Origin: Novosphingobium sp. FKTRR1
GTDB lineage: Bacteria > Pseudomonadota > Alphaproteobacteria > Sphingomonadales > Sphingomonadaceae
Assembly (NCBI RefSeq): GCF_020404405.1
Contig: NZ_JAIZDA010000005.1
Span: forward strand, 124,001 to 188,000
Direction: 5' to 3'
Length of the DNA stretch: 64,000 nt
Notes under the pieces: generated by a model
Told to the model about the DNA's origin: nothing
The model's input: the letters and a program-made list of their open reading frames with translations, nothing else
Database searches by the model: none
Made by a program: the position numbers and the translations under genes
Part shown: positions 1 through 9,491 of the stretch, piece after piece
How positions within the stretch are numbered: position 1 is the first letter of the stretch
Layout of the letters: each line of letters starts with the position of its first letter

Positions 1-1
1 C

Positions 2-925
2 TATCCCTTTGCCAAGGCTGTGGCCGAATCGCTGGCGCGCAACGACGCTTCGGTGAAGTCGCCGATCATCGAATCGACCGGCACGGGCGCGGGCATGAAG
101 CTGTTCTGCGCTGGCGTGGGCCCGCAGTTCCCCGACATCGAGAATGCCTCGCGCCGGATCAAGAAGAGCGAGTTCGACGACTGCCAGAAGAACGGCGTCA
201 AGGACATCGTCGAAATTCAGGTCGGCCTTGATGGCGTCGCCTTTGCCGGCAGCAAGCAAGGTCTTGCCCTGCCCCTGACCCCGGTCGACGTGTACAAGGC
301 GCTGGCCAAGAACCCGTTCGGCAAGCCCAATACCGCCAAGACCTGGGCCGATGTGAACCCTGCCCTGCCGGCCGAGGCGATCCTTGTCTATGGCCCGCCC
401 TCGACCAGCGGCACGCGCGATGCGCTCAAGGAACTGATCCTGACCAAGGGCTGCGATACCGACGCCGCAATGAAGGCGCTGAAGGAAACCGACAAGGACA
501 AGCACGACAAGGTCTGCGGCGAAGTTCGCGAGGACGGCGCCTATGTCGATGCCGGTGAAAACGACAACCTGATCGTCCAGAAGATCGAAGCCAACGCCAA
601 GGCCGTGGGCATCTTCGGCTTCTCGTACGTCGAAGAAAACGCCGACAAGCTGATCGGCCTGACGATGAGCGGCATCACCCCCACTTACGCGACGATTTCC
701 GATTACAGCTATCCCGGTGCCCGCCCGCTCTACATCTATGTGAAGAAGGCGCATCTCAAGGCAATTCCGGGACTTCAGGCTTATGTCACGGAATGGTCAA
801 AGCTGTGGGGCAAGGATGGCGTACTTGCCAAGCAGGGCATGGTTGTTGCACCAGAAGCGGTGCTCGCCGCCAGTGCCAAAGCCGTGGGCGAGATGCCGTT
901 GCTTGACGGTTCGCAGCTGAAGTAA
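2..925 (+). CDS. pstS: Phosphate ABC transporter substrate-binding protein PstS (5' partial)
   Basis: Periplasmic phosphate-binding component of the PstSCAB importer. The reading frame is open from base 2, so the signal peptide and first strand lie left of the window; about 307 codons are visible. The phosphate-binding loops can be read: ESTGTGAGM near the start, and PSTSGTRDAL in the middle, where the Ser-Gly-Thr-Arg residues bind the anion in this family. Two cysteines (KGCDTD, DKVCGEV) could form a disulfide. The gene is followed 17 bases later by pstC, and the order pstS-C-A-B-phoU-phoB is the classic arrangement. A PhoB box, if present, would be upstream and out of view. Identity is near certain. 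Confidence 0.95.
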   Translation, partial: YPFAKAVAESLARNDASVKSPIIESTGTGAGMKLFCAGVGPQFPDIENASRRIKKSEFDDCQKNGVKDIVEIQVGLDGVAFAGSKQGLALPLTPVDVYKALAKNPFGKPNTAKTWADVNPALPAEAILVYGPPSTSGTRDALKELILTKGCDTDAAMKALKETDKDKHDKVCGEVREDGAYVDAGENDNLIVQKIEANAKAVGIFGFSYVEENADKLIGLTMSGITPTYATISDYSYPGARPLYIYVKKAHLKAIPGLQAYVTEWSKLWGKDGVLAKQGMVVAPEAVLAASAKAVGEMPLLDGSQLK

Positions 926-942
926 GGACACCGACCCAAGTC

Positions 943-2325
943 ATGTCGCCAGCCACATTGTTCCTTCTGGCCTTCGGGCTGGGCCTTGTCGGCTGGCTGG
1001 CAGGGCGCTCGCGGGCCTGGGCCTTCCGCCGCAAGGCACCCGAAACCCGGCTGCATTCGCTGCCGGGTTTCCATGCCTGGTACGTCGCGCTGTGGATTGC
1101 GCTGCCGACGGTGCTGTTTGCGCTGATCTGGGCCGCGATCAGCCCTTCGTTGGTACTGGGCCATGTTCTGGCCGATCCAGCCGCATCCGTCCTGCCCGCT
1201 TTCGGGCTTGAGCGCGACACACTGCTGAGCGAGGCGCGCGCTGTGGCCACCGGTTCGGCCGCCGGTGTGTTCAACCCCGATGCCGAAGCGCTCGTTGCCC
1301 CGTTCCGCGCGGCGATCACGCTGTTCGACGGGATCGGGATTGTCGTAACGCTGGTGGTCGCCGTCGCGGGTGGCGCGTTTTCGTTCCTGCGGTTGCGGCC
1401 AGACTTCACCGCGCGCACCCGCGTCGAACGGGTCGTGCTCAACGTGCTGCTGTTCGCCTCGCTCGTGGCGATCCTGACCACCGCAGGGATCATCGCCAGC
1501 CTGGTGTTCGAGACCGGCCGCTTCTTCTCGATGGTCAACCCGATCGATTTCCTGTTCGGCACACATTGGGCGCCCGACCCGATGAGCAGCGGCGCGGTTG
1601 ACAGCAAGCAGTTCGGTGCGATCCCGCTGTTCTGGGGCACCATCTATATTGGCGCGATCATCGCCATGATCGTCGCCATCCCGCTGGGCCTGATGAGCGC
1701 GATTTTCCTCACCCAGTACGCCACCCCGCGCGTGCGCAGCGTGATCAAGCCGCTGCTCGAAATCCTCGCAGGCGTGCCGACGGTGGTTTACGGCTATTTC
1801 GCGGCGCTTACCGTGGCCCCGGCCGTTCGTGATTTCGCGCAAGGCATCGGCATCGCCAATGCCTCGACCGAAAGCGCGATGGCAGCGGGTCTGGTGATGG
1901 GGGTGATGATCATCCCGTTCGTCTCCTCGATGGCCGACGATTCCATCGCGGCGGTGCCGCAGGCGATGCGCGACGGCAGCCTGGCGATGGGCGCAACCAA
2001 GGCCGAAACGATCAGCCGCGTGCTCGTTCCGGCAGCGCTTCCGGGCATCGTGGCGGGCGTCATGCTGGCGATCAGCCGCGCGATCGGCGAGACCATGATC
2101 GTGGTGATGGCCGCAGGTGCCGCCGCCAACCTGACCGCCAACCCGTTCCAGTCGATGACCACGGTCACCTTCCAGATCGTCGCCATGCTGACCGGCGAAG
2201 GCAGTTTCGACCATCCGGCAACCCTGTCGGCCTTTGCGCTCGGCATGGTCCTGTTCCTTGTTACGCTGGCGCTCAACTTCCTCGCGCTGCGCGTGGTCAA
2301 GCGTTACCGCGAAGCCTATGAGTGA
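943..2325 (+). CDS. pstC: Phosphate ABC transporter permease PstC
   Basis: Inner-membrane permease subunit that pairs with PstA to form the phosphate channel. The protein is 460 residues, longer than the roughly 300-320 of enterobacterial PstC. The extra length is an N-terminal part with additional membrane segments and a soluble stretch before the permease core, a form common in alphaproteobacteria. The core shows the PstC-typical GVPTVVYGYFA segment and an EAA-type loop for PstB contact (AVPQAMRDGSLAMGATKAE). The ATG at 943 has an AAGGAC-like ribosome site overlapping the pstS stop. The 3' end overlaps pstA by 8 bases, so the two are probably translationally coupled. Confidence 0.94.
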   Translation: MSPATLFLLAFGLGLVGWLAGRSRAWAFRRKAPETRLHSLPGFHAWYVALWIALPTVLFALIWAAISPSLVLGHVLADPAASVLPAFGLERDTLLSEARAVATGSAAGVFNPDAEALVAPFRAAITLFDGIGIVVTLVVAVAGGAFSFLRLRPDFTARTRVERVVLNVLLFASLVAILTTAGIIASLVFETGRFFSMVNPIDFLFGTHWAPDPMSSGAVDSKQFGAIPLFWGTIYIGAIIAMIVAIPLGLMSAIFLTQYATPRVRSVIKPLLEILAGVPTVVYGYFAALTVAPAVRDFAQGIGIANASTESAMAAGLVMGVMIIPFVSSMADDSIAAVPQAMRDGSLAMGATKAETISRVLVPAALPGIVAGVMLAISRAIGETMIVVMAAGAAANLTANPFQSMTTVTFQIVAMLTGEGSFDHPATLSAFALGMVLFLVTLALNFLALRVVKRYREAYE

Positions 2326-3637
2326 GCCCGGCATGACCGCAACGCCCTCTCCCGACGCACCGGCCGGTGCCACGACCGACGCCAAGGCCGCAGACGCCCT
2401 GCGCGCTGCGCGTCAGGCGCGAATGCAGGCAGGCCTGAAGCGTCGTTACGCTTATGACCGGCTGTTCCGCCTGAGCGGGTTTGCGGCGGTCGCTTTTTCG
2501 GTACTTGTGCTGGCCTTCCTGCTGGTTTCGATGGGATCGAACGGCCTCGCCGGGTTCCACCGCACCGAAGTGCGGATGACCATCCCGGTCAAGGGCCAGT
2601 TACTGATCGACCCGGCCCGGCTGGCGCAGGCCGATCCGCTCGCCGCGCTCGACAGCGCGGGTCTGCCGCTGGTGATCGATACCGCAGCCGAAGAACAACT
2701 CGGCCATGGCGGCGCCGCTCTGCTTGGCCCCGCTGCATGGCGCGATGCCGGCCGCAAACTGGTCGCCGAGCCGAGCCTGCTCGACAAGGACAAGATCGAC
2801 CTGTCGCTGCCTGCCAGCGATGACGTTGCCAACGCCATGCGCGGGAGCGGCGATCCTGCGCTGCTTGCCAACGTGGGCACTCTGGCCAAGGCCGGCAAGA
2901 TCGCCCGCGTGTTCGACTGGGGCTTCCTTGCCCGTTCGGACGCCACCAGCCCGCAAGTCGTCGGCATCTGGGGCGCGCTGAAGGGTTCGATGATGACCAT
3001 GCTCATCACGCTGGTCCTCGCTTTCCCGGTCGGGGTACTGGCGGCGCTCTATCTTGAGGAATACGCCACCAAGAATCGCTGGACCGACCTGATCGAGATT
3101 TCGATCAACAATCTGGCGGCGGTCCCCTCGATCATTTTCGGTTTGCTCGGGCTCGCCGTGTTCCTCGGCCTGTTCCCCAACTGGCGTTCTGCCCCGATCA
3201 TCGGCGGCATGACCCTGGCCCTGATGACGATGCCGGTGATTGTCATTTCGGGCCGCAACGCGATCAAGGCCGTACCACCGTCGATCCGCGATGCGGCGCT
3301 CGGGATCGGCGCCAGCCCGGTGCAGGTGGTGTTCAACCACGTTCTGCCGTTGGCGTTGCCGGGCATCCTGACCGGTACGATCATCGGCATGGCCCGCGCG
3401 CTGGGCGAGACCGCGCCGCTGCTGATGATCGGCATGCGCGCATTTGTCGCCAGCCCGCCGGGTGACATCACCTCGCCATCGAGCGTGTTGCCGGTGCAGA
3501 TCTTCCTGTGGTCGGACGAAATCGACCGTGGCTTCATCGAACGTACCAGCGCGGCAATCGTCGTGCTGCTGATCTTTCTCCTCGTCATGAACGGCCTTGC
3601 CATCTATCTGCGCAACCGCTTCGAGAAACGGTGGTAA
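2318..3637 (+). CDS. pstA: Phosphate ABC transporter permease PstA
   Basis: Second permease subunit of the phosphate importer, 439 residues. I start it at the ATG at 2318, inside the last codons of pstC (ATGAGTGA overlap), because it gives an N-terminus of ordinary composition ([10 protein letters not shown]); the frame upstream only reads antisense-like residues through pstC. A first membrane span (about residues 47-67) is followed by a large periplasmic or soluble insert, then the permease core with an EAA loop ([18 protein letters not shown]). The insert makes it longer than the E. coli protein (about 296 aa), matching the similarly enlarged PstC. Confidence 0.94.
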   Translation: MSEPGMTATPSPDAPAGATTDAKAADALRAARQARMQAGLKRRYAYDRLFRLSGFAAVAFSVLVLAFLLVSMGSNGLAGFHRTEVRMTIPVKGQLLIDPARLAQADPLAALDSAGLPLVIDTAAEEQLGHGGAALLGPAAWRDAGRKLVAEPSLLDKDKIDLSLPASDDVANAMRGSGDPALLANVGTLAKAGKIARVFDWGFLARSDATSPQVVGIWGALKGSMMTMLITLVLAFPVGVLAALYLEEYATKNRWTDLIEISINNLAAVPSIIFGLLGLAVFLGLFPNWRSAPIIGGMTLALMTMPVIVISGRNAIKAVPPSIRDAALGIGASPVQVVFNHVLPLALPGILTGTIIGMARALGETAPLLMIGMRAFVASPPGDITSPSSVLPVQIFLWSDEIDRGFIERTSAAIVVLLIFLLVMNGLAIYLRNRFEKRW

Positions 3638-3638
3638 C

Positions 3639-4475
3639 ATGAACGCGTCCGTCACCCAGGCCGAACCATCGGTGTCGATCCAGGCACCACCAGCGCACAA
3701 CTTCCCCGATCCCGTCGGCGCGCCCAAGATCAGTGCGCGCGACGTCTCGGTGTTCTACGGCCAGAAGCGCGCCATCGACAACGTGTCGATCGACATCCCG
3801 CAAAGCTATGTGACCGCGTTCATCGGCCCGTCGGGCTGTGGCAAGTCAACCTTCCTGCGCACGCTCAACCGTATGAACGATACAATCGCCAGCGCACGGG
3901 TCGAAGGCGAGATCCTGCTCGACGGTGAGGACATCTACCGCTCGGGCATGGACGTGGTGCAGCTGCGCGCGCGGGTGGGCATGGTGTTCCAGAAGCCCAA
4001 CCCGTTCCCCAAGTCGATCTATGAAAACATCGCCTATGGCCCGCGCATCCATGGCCTGTCAGGCAGCAAGAGCGAACTGGACGGCATCGTCGAAAGCTCG
4101 CTCAAGCGCGCCGGGTTGTGGGACGAGGTCAAAGACCGCCTGAACGACAGCGGCACGGCACTTTCGGGCGGGCAGCAACAGCGCCTGTGCATCGCGCGCG
4201 CGATCGCCGTCGATCCCGAAGTGATCCTGATGGATGAGCCGTGCTCGGCGCTCGACCCGATCGCCACGGCGCGGATCGAGGAACTTATCTACGAACTGCG
4301 TGGCCGCTATGCCATCGTGATCGTTACCCATTCGATGCAGCAGGCCGCCCGTGTGTCGCAACGGACGGCCTTCTTCCACCTTGGCAAGATCGTGGAGTAC
4401 GGCACAACGTCGGACATCTTCACGAACCCGCGTGAAGAACGCACCAAGGACTACATTACTGGCCGGTACGGCTGA
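3639..4475 (+). CDS. pstB: Phosphate ABC transporter ATP-binding protein PstB
   Basis: ATPase that drives PstSCA phosphate import, 278 residues. It shows Walker A (GPSGCGKST), the ABC signature (LSGGQQQR), Walker B (VILMDEP) followed by CSALDPIAT as typical of PstB, and the H-loop histidine (VTHSMQQA). The ATG at 3639 lies one base past the pstA stop, so re-initiation is likely; a longer in-frame start within pstA is not needed. About 30 residues precede the ABC fold ([11 protein letters not shown]), slightly more than in E. coli. The next gene, phoU, follows after 10 bases. Confidence 0.97.
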   Translation: MNASVTQAEPSVSIQAPPAHNFPDPVGAPKISARDVSVFYGQKRAIDNVSIDIPQSYVTAFIGPSGCGKSTFLRTLNRMNDTIASARVEGEILLDGEDIYRSGMDVVQLRARVGMVFQKPNPFPKSIYENIAYGPRIHGLSGSKSELDGIVESSLKRAGLWDEVKDRLNDSGTALSGGQQQRLCIARAIAVDPEVILMDEPCSALDPIATARIEELIYELRGRYAIVIVTHSMQQAARVSQRTAFFHLGKIVEYGTTSDIFTNPREERTKDYITGRYG

Positions 4476-4485
4476 GGAGCGCGCA

Positions 4486-5175
4486 ATGGTGGCCGAACAT
4501 ACCGTCAAGGCGTTTGACGAGGATATTACCCGCCTGCGCGGGCTGGTCGCCGAGATGGGCGGGCTGGCCGAACTTTCGATCGCTGAAGCGATGGACGCTC
4601 TGATTTCCGGCAACGAGGAACTGGCAGCAGGCGTCATCGCCCGCGACAAGCGGATCGATCAGCTTGAAGGCGAAGTCGATCGCCTGGCCGTGCGTGTGCT
4701 GGCATTGCGCGCTCCCATGGCCGATGACTTGCGCGAAGTCATCGCCGCGTTGAAGATCGCCGGTGTGATCGAACGCATCGGTGACTACGCCAAGAACATC
4801 GCCAAGCGGGTCGGCCATATCGAGGGGCGCAAGCGGTTCGAGCCGCTGACCCTGTTGCCGGTGATGAACGAGATGGCCGCCGATATGGTTCATGACGTGC
4901 TGACCGCCTTTGCCGCACGCGATGCAGCCGCCGCTGCAGAAATCGTGCAGCGCGATGCGCGGGTCGATGCGTTCTACGACAGCATCTTCCGCAATTTTGT
5001 GTCGTACATGGTCGAAAACCCGGCGACGATCAGCAGCGTGGCGCAACTGATGTTTGTCGCGCGAAACATCGAACGGATCGGCGATCACGCCACGAACATT
5101 GCCGAAATGGTACACTATGCCGCAACAGGCACCTATTTGCCCGAGCGTGAGGAAGTGCCGCCACCGGCGTTCTGA
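4486..5175 (+). CDS. phoU: Phosphate signalling protein PhoU
   Basis: Negative regulator linking PstSCAB activity to the PhoR/PhoB two-component system. The 229-residue all-helical protein has the two tandem PhoU three-helix repeats, each with a metal-binding E/D-rich segment (VIERIGDYAKNIAKR and NIERIGDHATNIAEM). The start is the ATG at 4486, with GAGGAGCGC as the ribosome site placed 10 bases after the pstB stop. Its place between pstB and phoB is conserved in alphaproteobacteria. No histidine kinase gene (phoR) is in the window; it may lie upstream of pstS. Confidence 0.95.
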   Translation: MVAEHTVKAFDEDITRLRGLVAEMGGLAELSIAEAMDALISGNEELAAGVIARDKRIDQLEGEVDRLAVRVLALRAPMADDLREVIAALKIAGVIERIGDYAKNIAKRVGHIEGRKRFEPLTLLPVMNEMAADMVHDVLTAFAARDAAAAAEIVQRDARVDAFYDSIFRNFVSYMVENPATISSVAQLMFVARNIERIGDHATNIAEMVHYAATGTYLPEREEVPPPAF

Positions 5176-5221
5176 TGCCAAGTCATGACACCGTAACATT
5201 TGCCGTGTTTTCGCAAGGCAT

Positions 5222-5249
5222 GGCCGGTGGGACATGCTTCCCACTGGCC
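5222..5249 (+). promoter_or_regulatory. Stable hairpin in the phoU-phoB spacer
   Basis: An 11-base-pair stem (ten Watson-Crick pairs and one G-U) with a six-base loop sits about 20 bases before the phoB start. No run of T follows it, so it is unlikely to be an intrinsic terminator. It could be an mRNA processing or stability element that sets phoB expression relative to pst. This role is inference from position only. Confidence 0.45.
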
Positions 5250-5269
5250 CGCGCTCGGGGGAATTGACA

Positions 5270-5959
5270 ATGTCTGCGCCAAAGCTGCTGCTGGTCGAAG
5301 ATGACGCGGCGCTGGCCGAGTTGGTGGAATACCGCTTTCGTGGCGAGGGCTACGAAGTGCGCACCACCGACGATGGTGACGAGGCTCTGCTGCTTGCCGC
5401 CGAGGAAACGCCCGATCTGGTTCTGCTGGACTGGATGATCGGCGGGACCAGCGGGATCGAGGTTTGCCGCCGTCTGCGCCGCAACAAGTCGACCGCGCAT
5501 GTCCCGATCATCATGCTGACCGCGCGTAGCGATGAGGATGACCGGGTTCGCGGGCTGGAAATCGGCGCTGACGACTATGTCACCAAGCCCTTTTCGCCGC
5601 GCGAGCTGATCGCACGCGTCAGCGCCGTTTTGCGTCGTGTCCGTCCGGCTCTGGCGGGCGAAACGATCACGGTCGGCGATCTCTCGCTCGATCCCACGGC
5701 GCACCGCGTCACCCGGTGCGGCCAGTCGATCAAGATCGGGCCGACCGAGTTCCGGCTGCTGCGCCACTTCATGGAGCACCCCGGCCGCGTCTTTTCGCGC
5801 GGGCAACTGCTCGATGCGGTCTGGGGCAGCGGCAGCGACATCGAACTGCGCACCGTCGATGTGCACATCCGCCGCTTGCGTCAGGCGATTGCCCTTCCCG
5901 GCCTTGCTGATCCGGTACGCACCGTGCGTTCGGCAGGGTACGCACTCGAAGGCGTGTAA
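5270..5959 (+). CDS. phoB: Phosphate regulon response regulator PhoB
   Basis: OmpR/PhoB-family transcription factor, 229 residues. The N-terminal receiver has the acidic pocket (VEDD, residues 9-12), the phospho-acceptor Asp54 (LVLLDWM), the switch Thr (MLTARS) and the KPF lysine. The C-terminal winged helix carries the recognition-helix region (ELRTVDVHIRRLRQAI). The ATG at 5270 is preceded by GGGGGA at good spacing, and the sequence starts with the expected receiver strand (KLLLVED). It lies last in the pst-phoU cluster, with a 94-base spacer holding a hairpin, so it may have partly independent expression. It converges on a minus-strand gene 17 bases away. Confidence 0.95.
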   Translation: MSAPKLLLVEDDAALAELVEYRFRGEGYEVRTTDDGDEALLLAAEETPDLVLLDWMIGGTSGIEVCRRLRRNKSTAHVPIIMLTARSDEDDRVRGLEIGADDYVTKPFSPRELIARVSAVLRRVRPALAGETITVGDLSLDPTAHRVTRCGQSIKIGPTEFRLLRHFMEHPGRVFSRGQLLDAVWGSGSDIELRTVDVHIRRLRQAIALPGLADPVRTVRSAGYALEGV

Positions 5960-5976
5960 AGCCGCAACGCCGCGCC

Positions 5977-6252
5977 TTACTTCAGGCCGATCAACGGCGA
6001 GATGTCGAGGTCGGCAGGCACGATCCAGCCATAGCGGTAATTTGCGAAGAACAGCACGAACACCGCCAGCGAAAGCAGCGTAGTGCGCAGGACGATCACG
6101 CGTGGTCGAAAATTGGCGGGCGCGCTGTGCGCCTGCCCGGGCACTTTCTCCACGCCAAGCTCGTCGGGTGTGCGCACACCGAAGGGCAGCACCACGAACG
6201 CGCACATCACCCACATCAGCACATAGATCGCCAGCATCGAAAACGGGCGCAT
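5977..6252 (-). CDS. DUF1467 family small membrane protein
   Basis: A 91-residue protein with two membrane helices (about residues 7-27 and 59-77) joined by a polar loop containing FGVRTPDE. This matches the DUF1467 family, which is widespread in alphaproteobacteria and has no known function. The ATG at 6252 has a good ribosome site (GAGAGGA, 8 bases upstream); a longer reading frame upstream looks like non-coding sequence. It follows RNase J by 14 bases and is probably the last gene of the nuo-birA-coaX-RNase J transcript. Confidence 0.8.
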   Translation of the reverse strand: MRPFSMLAIYVLMWVMCAFVVLPFGVRTPDELGVEKVPGQAHSAPANFRPRVIVLRTTLLSLAVFVLFFANYRYGWIVPADLDISPLIGLK

Positions 6253-6266
6253 CGCGACGGTTCCTC

Positions 6267-7919
6267 TCAATCTTCGCGCAGCAACACCTGGACCACCGGC
6301 TTCTTGCCGGACCAACGCTGCGCTGCGCGTCGTACCGCAAGCCGCACCGCTTCGGCAACGGCCACACGGTCGCGCCGCCGATCTCCCTTGAGGGCAGCGA
6401 GCGCCTTGGTCACGTCATCACGCGCCTCGGCTTCGAACGCCTCCAGATCCTCCTCCAGCGGCAATCCGATGGCACCAAGGTCCACCCCCGAGGTCAGGCG
6501 CCCATCGCGGCTGACCGCCAGCGCCACCGAGACCAGCCCGTTGTTGGCCAGGCGACGCCGCGCGCCGATCGATTCGCCGTCAGCGGGCGCGATGATGTCG
6601 CCATCCAGAATCAGCCGGCCAGCCCGCACTTCGCTGATCTTGTGCGGTCCATTGGGGGCAAGACGGACAAGATCGCCGTTCTTCTGCAGGATGGCGCGGG
6701 GAATCCCCTCTTCGCGCCCCAGCCGTGCCTGTTCGGCCATGTGGCGGATCTCGCCGTGCACCGGGACAAGCATCTGCGGACGAATCCAGTCATACAGCGC
6801 GATCAGTTCCGGGCGGCCAGGGTGGCCTGAAACGTGAATCATCGCCTGTTTGTCGGTGATGATGCGGACGCCCTTATCGACCAGCGAATTCTGAATTCGG
6901 CCAATTGCCAGTTCGTTCCCGGGAATCTGCCGGCTGGAGAACACCACCGCATCGCCGCTTTCAAGCTTGATCGGATGCTGATCCCCGGCAATGCGCGCCA
7001 GTGCGGCGCGCGCCTCACCCTGCCCGCCAGTCGCCAGAATCAGCACTTCGCCGCGCGGCAAGCCCATCGCCCGTTCCATGCTGATGACGTCAGGGAAATC
7101 CTCTAGATAGCCGCTCGCTTGTGCCACGCCGATGATCCGGTCGAGCGAACGCCCCGCAACGCACAGTTCGCGCCCGGTCGCTTCAGCCACTTCGGCCAGC
7201 GTCTGCAGCCGCGCCACGTTGGAGGCGAACGTGGTCACGACCACACGCCGCCCCTCAAGCCCGCTGATCGCTTCCAGCAAGCCTGCGCGCACCTCGCCTT
7301 CGGACCCGGAAGCGCGCGGATTGAACACGTTTGTGGAATCGCACACCAGCGCCAGCACGCCGCTGTCGCCGATCGCGGTCAATTCTTCTTCGGTTGCAGG
7401 CGTGCCGATGCGCGGCTCGTCATCCAGCTTCCAGTCGCCGGTGTGGAATACCCGGCCATAGGGCGTATCGATGACCAGCGCATTGCCCTCGGCAATCGAG
7501 TGCGCCAACGGCACATAACGCACCGCGAACGGAGCGAGGTCGATCGAGCCTTCGTTGGGAATGACGATGAGTTCGACGTCCTTTTCGATCCCGGCCTCGA
7601 CCAGCTTTTCATGGACGAGCCGCGCAGTGAACGGTGTAGCGTAAAGCGGCACACCCAGTTCGCGCGCGAAATAGGGCACCGCGCCGATGTGGTCTTCGTG
7701 TGCGTGGGTCAGCACGATGCCGACCAGATCCTTGGCCCGATCCTCGATGAATTCCAGATCGGCAAAGACCAGATCGACGCCGGGATAGTGCGGGTCCGCA
7801 AAGGTCATCCCCAGATCTACCATCAGCCACTTGCCGTTGCAGCCATAGAGGTTGACGTTCATTCCGATCTCGCCCGATCCGCCGAGCGCGAGGAACAGCA
7901 ATTCCTTCCCTGGGGTCAC
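6267..7919 (-). CDS. rnj: Ribonuclease J
   Basis: Metallo-beta-lactamase/beta-CASP ribonuclease acting in rRNA maturation and mRNA decay. The protein is 550 residues, the usual alphaproteobacterial length. The zinc-binding HxHxDH motif (LTHAHEDHIGA) lies near residue 75, and the beta-CASP part ends with the VHGEIRHM and VSGHPGRPEL segments that supply further metal and phosphate contacts. Start is GTG at 7919 with AGGA seven bases upstream; the family signature LGGSGEIGMN follows at residue 13. It lies 43 bases after coaX. This organism therefore has both RNase J and RNase E (39620-42586), a combination usual in alphaproteobacteria. Confidence 0.94.
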   Translation of the reverse strand: MTPGKELLFLALGGSGEIGMNVNLYGCNGKWLMVDLGMTFADPHYPGVDLVFADLEFIEDRAKDLVGIVLTHAHEDHIGAVPYFARELGVPLYATPFTARLVHEKLVEAGIEKDVELIVIPNEGSIDLAPFAVRYVPLAHSIAEGNALVIDTPYGRVFHTGDWKLDDEPRIGTPATEEELTAIGDSGVLALVCDSTNVFNPRASGSEGEVRAGLLEAISGLEGRRVVVTTFASNVARLQTLAEVAEATGRELCVAGRSLDRIIGVAQASGYLEDFPDVISMERAMGLPRGEVLILATGGQGEARAALARIAGDQHPIKLESGDAVVFSSRQIPGNELAIGRIQNSLVDKGVRIITDKQAMIHVSGHPGRPELIALYDWIRPQMLVPVHGEIRHMAEQARLGREEGIPRAILQKNGDLVRLAPNGPHKISEVRAGRLILDGDIIAPADGESIGARRRLANNGLVSVALAVSRDGRLTSGVDLGAIGLPLEEDLEAFEAEARDDVTKALAALKGDRRRDRVAVAEAVRLAVRRAAQRWSGKKPVVQVLLRED

Positions 7920-7962
7920 TTACTATCCTGTTCTATCTAGGCACGCGCCGGATGTGGCGCGA

Positions 7963-8745
7963 TCAGCCCCGCGCTCGTTCGGCCAGAATGGCCAGACCAT
8001 CGAGCGTGAGGTCGGTATCAACGTGATCAAAGATCGATGTATGTTCGTGGAATAGCACGGCAAGGCCGCCCGTGGCGATAATACTGAGGGGTCGCCCGAT
8101 TTCGGCACGCAACCGGGCAATCAGGCCCTCCATCATGGCAACGTAGCCCCAGAACACACCGATGTGCATGGCGTCTTCGGTGTTGCGCCCGATCACGCTC
8201 CGATTGTTGCCGCGCGGCGCCTCGACCGCGATGCGGGGCAGCTTTGCAGCGGCATTGACCAGCGCGTCGAGCGACAGGTTGATGCCCGGCGCAATGATGC
8301 CGCCCTTGTAGATGCCGTCCGGGTCGATCACGTCAAAGGTCGTTGCGGTGCCGAAATCGACCACGATCAGATCGCCCGGATAGCGCGCATGCGCTGCCAC
8401 TGCATTGACGGCTCGATCTGCGCCGACCGTACTCGGCTGATCGACGTCGGCGACAAAGCCCCACTCAAGCGGCGGTTCTCCAGCCACCTGGGCATCGAGC
8501 TTGAAATACTTCTGCGCCAGTACCTGCAGGTTGTGCATGGCACGAGGAACGACCGTACAGATCACGAACTGGCCGACCGTCGCAGGGTCGAAACCCTGCA
8601 ACTGCATGAGTTGCAGCAGCCAGACGGCGTATTCGTCGGCGGTGCGCCGGGGGTCGGTCGCGATGCGCCAACGCCCCTTGATCTCGCGTCCCTCAATCAG
8701 CGCGAACACGACGTTGGTGTTCCCGACATCGACAGCCAGCAGCAT
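7963..8745 (-). CDS. coaX: Type III pantothenate kinase
   Basis: First enzyme of coenzyme A synthesis, phosphorylating pantothenate. The 260-residue protein has the ASKHA-fold motifs of the CoaX family: DVGNTN at residues 5-10 (phosphate loop), [11 protein letters not shown], and DFGTATTFD with the catalytic Asp region. It belongs to the potassium-dependent type III class, which is not related to PanK of E. coli. The ATG at 8745 overlaps the birA stop by one base (TGATG), so it is coupled to birA. Confidence 0.94.
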   Translation of the reverse strand: MLLAVDVGNTNVVFALIEGREIKGRWRIATDPRRTADEYAVWLLQLMQLQGFDPATVGQFVICTVVPRAMHNLQVLAQKYFKLDAQVAGEPPLEWGFVADVDQPSTVGADRAVNAVAAHARYPGDLIVVDFGTATTFDVIDPDGIYKGGIIAPGINLSLDALVNAAAKLPRIAVEAPRGNNRSVIGRNTEDAMHIGVFWGYVAMMEGLIARLRAEIGRPLSIIATGGLAVLFHEHTSIFDHVDTDLTLDGLAILAERARG

Positions 8746-9461
8746 CAGTCCCTCACGTGTTCCAAGTCACCGGCGTGGATGGCATGGACCTTGCCGTCCG
8801 CCAAGCGCAGAAGCGCAACACCGAACGGATCAATGCCGGCAAAGGCGCCGGTCACCTGACCATGGTCATGATCGTGGGCTGATAACAGCGTGCCCACCGG
8901 ATGCGCTGCAGCCAACCAGTCCGCGCGCAGTCCTGACCAATCACCCGAATGCCAGCGAGCGAGCGCAAGTTGCCAGCGCTGGTCCAGCAATTGCGCAAAG
9001 GCATCGCGCGCAATGGGAAAACCCAGTTCGGCCAATGCGGCGGTGCTCCGCCCGGGTACGTCTGGCGCTTGCGCAAGGTTGACGCCGATGCCGACAACCA
9101 CTGCGTCGCCTTGCCGTTCCAGCAATATGCCAGCCAGTTTGGCGCCGCCTGCAAGCAGGTCGTTCGGCCATTTCAGCGCAAGGTCAGCAAGTCCGGGGCA
9201 GTGTGCCGCCACCGTGTCATGAAGCGCTACGCCTGCGACCAGCGAAAGCGTCTGTGGCGGTGGGTCCGATGATTGCAAGTGGACTATCGTCGAGCCCATG
9301 AAATTGCCGAAACCATCGGTCCACACCCGCCCGGCACGCCCACGCCCGGAAACCTGCCGGTCAGCAACCAGCCAGTCCCCCTCACCCGGCGCGTCACCAC
9401 TGGCAAGACGCGCAAGCAAGGCGGCGTTGGTCGAGCCGATCTCGGGGACGGTCTCGATCAA
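8745..9461 (-). CDS. birA: Biotin-[acetyl-CoA-carboxylase] ligase
   Basis: Attaches biotin to carrier proteins such as AccB through biotinyl-AMP. The 238-residue protein has only the catalytic and C-terminal domains; it lacks the N-terminal helix-turn-helix repressor domain of E. coli BirA, so it is not expected to regulate biotin genes by DNA binding. Motifs: [10 protein letters not shown] (substrate entry), GRGRAGRVW (biotinyl-AMP loop) and KWPNDLLA. The start is TTG at 9461, since an in-frame stop lies four codons upstream and no ATG precedes the conserved sequence. It follows nuoN by 30 bases. Confidence 0.93.
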   Translation of the reverse strand: MIETVPEIGSTNAALLARLASGDAPGEGDWLVADRQVSGRGRAGRVWTDGFGNFMGSTIVHLQSSDPPPQTLSLVAGVALHDTVAAHCPGLADLALKWPNDLLAGGAKLAGILLERQGDAVVVGIGVNLAQAPDVPGRSTAALAELGFPIARDAFAQLLDQRWQLALARWHSGDWSGLRADWLAAAHPVGTLLSAHDHDHGQVTGAFAGIDPFGVALLRLADGKVHAIHAGDLEHVRD

Positions 9462-9491
9462 GTGTGCCGCTCAGTCAGCCCGCGGACAAAA

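Noticed and set aside
781..2385. 534-codon minus-strand open frame opposite pstC
   Set aside because: Antisense shadow of pstC with no domain; Arg/His/Gln-rich.
5181..5200. Possible PhoB box upstream of phoB
   Set aside because: Two TGTNA-like half sites are visible on the minus strand, but their spacing is 8 bases and not the 11-base period of Pho boxes.
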